Assembly (NCBI GenBank): GCA_029857975.1
Contig: JAOUFX010000067.1
Coordinates: 1 to 9,093 of the forward strand
DNA from: Deltaproteobacteria bacterium
Lineage (GTDB): Bacteria; Desulfobacterota; SM23-61
Reading direction: 5' to 3'
DNA: 9,093 bases
This document shows positions 6,145 to 9,093 of this stretch, piece after piece; position 1 is the stretch's first letter; each line of letters begins with the position of its first letter. Below the pieces are notes generated by a model. The model did no database searches. It saw only the letters and a list, made by a program, of their open reading frames with translations, and was not told the DNA's origin. The position numbers were made by a program, and so were the translations under genes.

Positions 6145-9093
6145 TTAACAGCATTCCTTGGCGCCTCCCTCGGGAGGGCCACGAACTTTCCTAAAACCGG
6201 CTGATCGCCGCTGAATTCGTATTTTAGCCGAATAAACCGAATGGCCAAACGGTCCAGGGCGGCTTTTTCTTCGGGAAATTCCTTGGCGAAAAAAGTCCGC
6301 ATTCCTCCTTTGAAATCTTTTAAAAATTCAGGGAAGGCCTGATAGCCTGTATATTTCTTCTTCAGGATCACGTCGCCGACTTCGATCTGTAAAAGGACAT
6401 CGCCACAGGTATCGGGAGACCATTGAAAGCTTTTGCTGACCGGATAATTAAAGTTAACCAGGCTTTGCGTACTGCCTCCGCATTGCATCTCCAAACGGGT
6501 ACTCTGCGGTTGCAGGCGGGCCTGGGGATTGGCGGCTGTGGGCAGCGCTTTAACATGAATGGTGTAATTGGTTTTGGTCACGGTTTGTTTACTCGCAGCG
6601 CTCTGCTGGAGAAAAGAGAAAAAGGCGGGATCGAAAGGAATCGCCCCCCCTGAGACTTCTTTGGCATAGTGACCCCTGTGGACCTTCCAGCTTATAAAAG
6701 GCGCAGCCGGCCCCTTGATAAATTTCCACACCGGCCCTTCTTGGCTAAAGAGAAGCTGGGTCGCTTGCTGAGCGGTCGCCCCCTGGGTTTCCGCTATAAC
6801 CATCTGTTCCCATTGATTTTGAAGGTAGCAAGCCGTTTCCATCCGTATATAATGGCCGAAAAATTCAAGTGGCCCGGCTATCAATTTTCCGACAGTCGCT
6901 TCCGATGGCTTCCCGCTGGACAGCGCAGCTTTTAACTTGGTTAATGCTGCCTGGGCGGCAAAAAAAGGAGATTTACTGGTCGTGGGATCTTCACCAAAAA
7001 CCTGGGCCGCCAATTGATAAGCCTGGTTTCTGGAGGCGGCAACGGGAGCAAGGGCCGCCAGAGCGTTGCGGTACTCCTGATAGGCCTTGAAAGTTTGGGG
7101 TAGCTCAACGACGGCTGCTCCTTGCCGACCGAGGCTTTTCTTGCCCTTGGTAAGCAGCTTTTTTCCTCCTTCAGCAGCCTTGGCCAGCAATCCTTCTGCT
7201 GGCCCCGCCGCTTTGGCCGTTTGCAATTGATAAACCTGGCTGATCCAGAGGGGAATATTTTCCCCTTTGCTGTAGGGCTCCAACTCCTGAGCCAAGCGGT
7301 TAAGAAATTCAAAATAGGGTCCCTGTTCGGTGGCCATTTTAGTCGCCATCTGCTGCCATTCTTGTTTTCCTCGCAGCCTTTCGACCCCTCTCGGGAAGAG
7401 GATGCCGAACTGATCCCAGGCCTCCAAACAGACCTTCTGATACCATTTCTCGAAGGATGCTTTTTGGTTGGCTAATTGCAGGGGATCGGGAGGAGCTGCT
7501 TCCACTTCCTTCAGGAAGGCATCCATCATCTCCTTTCCCTTGCGGGTGAAAGCGGGGGCGATGATGGTTTCTCGCGGTTTGGGGTCGCCCCCTCCCCAGA
7601 AATCCCCGAGAGTAATAGGGGAAAGGCCCTGTCCATCAGCCCAGACTACCAGCCACTGAAGTTGGGAGCCTTTCAGGCCGAGAAGATGTTTTAGCCACGA
7701 TTGGAGAATAGCAATCTCTTTGTTGATATCCGCCGTATCAGATCGCCAAACCAGATAATACAAATACAGATTGCCAAACCTTTTTTTCACTTCGGGAGGG
7801 GCTACCTTTTCCGCTGCGCCCGTGGGAGGTTCATAAGAGGGTTGAGGTTTCTTTTGGAGGTTTTCCAGGTCCTGGCCTTCCAGGCGGGCTTTTAAAAGGC
7901 CAATGCGTCTTACCAGATGACCTACATAGGGGCCGATGGCTTCATCGGGAACCGAGTCCGTGAGCCGGGCTAGGACGCCCCCCATCTGTTTATCGAAAGA
8001 AGCCAAAAAGCTTTTCTGGAATAGGGCGCAATATTTTTCCTTGAGGCCTGCTTCCACTTTTATGCTTTCATGCAACCCGAACCGGGGGACTCTCCAGCTG
8101 CGGTTTTCTCCCTCCACCCTGAGAATCGCCTGGCGGAATCGATCCATGGTGGCCAAGTCGGTCAGAATCTCGCCCTGTAAAACCGGGGGTTTCGCGAATT
8201 CACGGGAGACTTCCCGCAGGGTCTTAAGATTTTTAACGAAGGAGAAACTGAGGAGGCCGCAAACGGCGATGGCCAGGGTAACCCAGGAGACCAGTCCCAA
8301 ATTTCTGGTGAGCGTGCGCCACTGCAGGGCGCGCTGGGTGGGAGCAAGGAGCCCCCTCTCCTTGGGTAAAATCTGGGCAAAGAAATCGTGGAGAAATAGC
8401 CCTTTGTTCGTTCCGGGCAAAACCTCTTTTTCCCCGATGAGTCCCAACTCCCTTAAAAAGTGGGAATAGGGACTCCCTTCCTGGCGCCCGCTGCTGAAGA
8501 AGAGCCCCCTCAAGGTCGGAGTTTCTTGGTAGGGGCTTTCCCGAAAAGCGACGTCCATGAAAGCTCCAAGGCCCTGCTTTAAGTGGTCGAACTCTTCCGG
8601 GAAAAGAAGGAGGCCTGGATCGGCGGTTTTCGAGGGGGTTTGATGCAAAAGAAGGATCCGCAGGTGGCGTAAATGCTCACCGATGTTGCTAAAAGCCTGT
8701 TCCAGAAAGGACGCAGCATCGGTCGCCAAATCTTTCTTAATGAAACCCATGGCCTGGTCCAGACTTTGGGCAGGAAGGCGGTCGCAAAACTGGGCCATCC
8801 CTTGAACCAGGTCGCATTTGGTTATCAGGATGTAAACGGGAACTTTGGTTCCCAGGACCCGCATCATTTCTTCGATGCGGCGGCGGATATTGCGGGCATC
8901 TTCTCCCAGGGTTGCCGAAGGTGCCTCCATTAATTTGTCAGCCGCAATCGTAACAATTAAGCCATTCAGGGGTTCTTTTACCCTATATTTGATCAGCAGG
9001 TTCAAGAATCTTTGCCACTCTTCTTTATCCCGTCCTTCGTCGATGGGGATGGCGTATCTTCCGGCCGTATCCAGGATAACGGCCTGTTCAAAA
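6129..9093 (-). CDS. tssM: TssM (IcmF/VasK family) membrane-complex protein, C-terminal 987 residues, 5' end beyond the window
   Basis: TssM is the inner-membrane protein whose periplasmic arm, with TssL and the TssJ lipoprotein, spans the envelope and docks the baseplate. The frame is open from the edge (first full codon 9092-9090). The fragment begins within the cytoplasmic NTPase-like domain: VILDTAGRY (visible residues 5-13) is the Walker B/G3-like segment and ITKCDL (90-95) the G4-like one. Next come the family segments LRGLFFSSGRQEG (194-206) and FLHDFFAQILPKERGLL (233-249). The third transmembrane helix, LGLVSWVTLAIAVCGLLSFSFV (265-286), lies at about 8235-8300. The rest is the periplasmic part, with a basic Gly/Lys-rich stretch at about 7125-7190. 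Its C-terminal domain includes FQWSPDTCGDVLLQIEVGD. The P-loop and first two membrane helices must lie upstream. A complete protein of about 1,150-1,200 residues is expected. The stop is TAA at 6131-6129. Confidence 0.95.
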   Translation of the reverse strand, partial: FEQAVILDTAGRYAIPIDEGRDKEEWQRFLNLLIKYRVKEPLNGLIVTIAADKLMEAPSATLGEDARNIRRRIEEMMRVLGTKVPVYILITKCDLVQGMAQFCDRLPAQSLDQAMGFIKKDLATDAASFLEQAFSNIGEHLRHLRILLLHQTPSKTADPGLLLFPEEFDHLKQGLGAFMDVAFRESPYQETPTLRGLFFSSGRQEGSPYSHFLRELGLIGEKEVLPGTNKGLFLHDFFAQILPKERGLLAPTQRALQWRTLTRNLGLVSWVTLAIAVCGLLSFSFVKNLKTLREVSREFAKPPVLQGEILTDLATMDRFRQAILRVEGENRSWRVPRFGLHESIKVEAGLKEKYCALFQKSFLASFDKQMGGVLARLTDSVPDEAIGPYVGHLVRRIGLLKARLEGQDLENLQKKPQPSYEPPTGAAEKVAPPEVKKRFGNLYLYYLVWRSDTADINKEIAILQSWLKHLLGLKGSQLQWLVVWADGQGLSPITLGDFWGGGDPKPRETIIAPAFTRKGKEMMDAFLKEVEAAPPDPLQLANQKASFEKWYQKVCLEAWDQFGILFPRGVERLRGKQEWQQMATKMATEQGPYFEFLNRLAQELEPYSKGENIPLWISQVYQLQTAKAAGPAEGLLAKAAEGGKKLLTKGKKSLGRQGAAVVELPQTFKAYQEYRNALAALAPVAASRNQAYQLAAQVFGEDPTTSKSPFFAAQAALTKLKAALSSGKPSEATVGKLIAGPLEFFGHYIRMETACYLQNQWEQMVIAETQGATAQQATQLLFSQEGPVWKFIKGPAAPFISWKVHRGHYAKEVSGGAIPFDPAFFSFLQQSAASKQTVTKTNYTIHVKALPTAANPQARLQPQSTRLEMQCGGSTQSLVNFNYPVSKSFQWSPDTCGDVLLQIEVGDVILKKKYTGYQAFPEFLKDFKGGMRTFFAKEFPEEKAALDRLAIRFIRLKYEFSGDQPVLGKFVALPREAPRNAVKCWDQ

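Noticed and set aside
6129..9005. A TTG codon at 9005-9003 as the start of the large rightmost gene
   Set aside because: The same frame stays open to the window edge and the 29 extra residues include VILDTAGRY, the conserved TssM nucleotide-binding segment. The gene is truncated by the window, not started at TTG.

Overview
The window is the middle of a type VI secretion system (T6SS) core operon. All eight genes lie on the minus strand, so transcription runs from the right edge to the left: tssM (5' end beyond the window), tagF, tssA, tssB, tssC, hcp (tssD), tssE, tssF (3' end beyond the window). Family assignments rest on protein motifs I recognise by eye. No search was run.

Layout along the + coordinates: tssF fragment (1-586), a repeat-filled gap (587-679), tssE (680-1090), hcp (1104-1622), tssC (1644-3128), tssB (3141-3626), tssA (3660-5243), a second repeat-filled gap (5244-5400), tagF (5401-6144), and the tssM fragment (6129 to the edge). 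Spacing is tight elsewhere: tssM and tagF overlap by 16 bp, and the tssA-tssB, tssB-tssC, tssC-hcp and hcp-tssE gaps are 33, 12, 21 and 13 bp.

The products fit one machine. TssM is the inner-membrane arm of the trans-envelope complex. TssA primes and caps tail assembly. TssB and TssC form the contractile sheath around an Hcp tube. TssE and TssF belong to the baseplate. TagF is the expected post-translational brake. Missing from the window, and probably outside it, are tssJ, tssK and tssL, tssG, clpV (tssH), vgrG, any PAAR protein, effector/immunity pairs, and the PpkA/PppA/Fha phosphorylation module.

The organism is a diderm bacterium, since a T6SS needs an outer membrane. Moderate GC, lysine-rich proteins and heptad-period intergenic repeats make me lean to a deltaproteobacterial (Desulfobacterota-like) genome. 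That is an impression, not a demonstrated placement.

The most unusual DNA is not coding. The only two gaps longer than 40 bp are both filled by palindromic repeats with a partial 7-bp period. One sits against the tssF start codon. The other separates tagF from tssA and contains a perfect 16-bp palindrome followed by a T-rich stretch, then an AT-rich possible promoter. I found no sign of a wholly undescribed system here.
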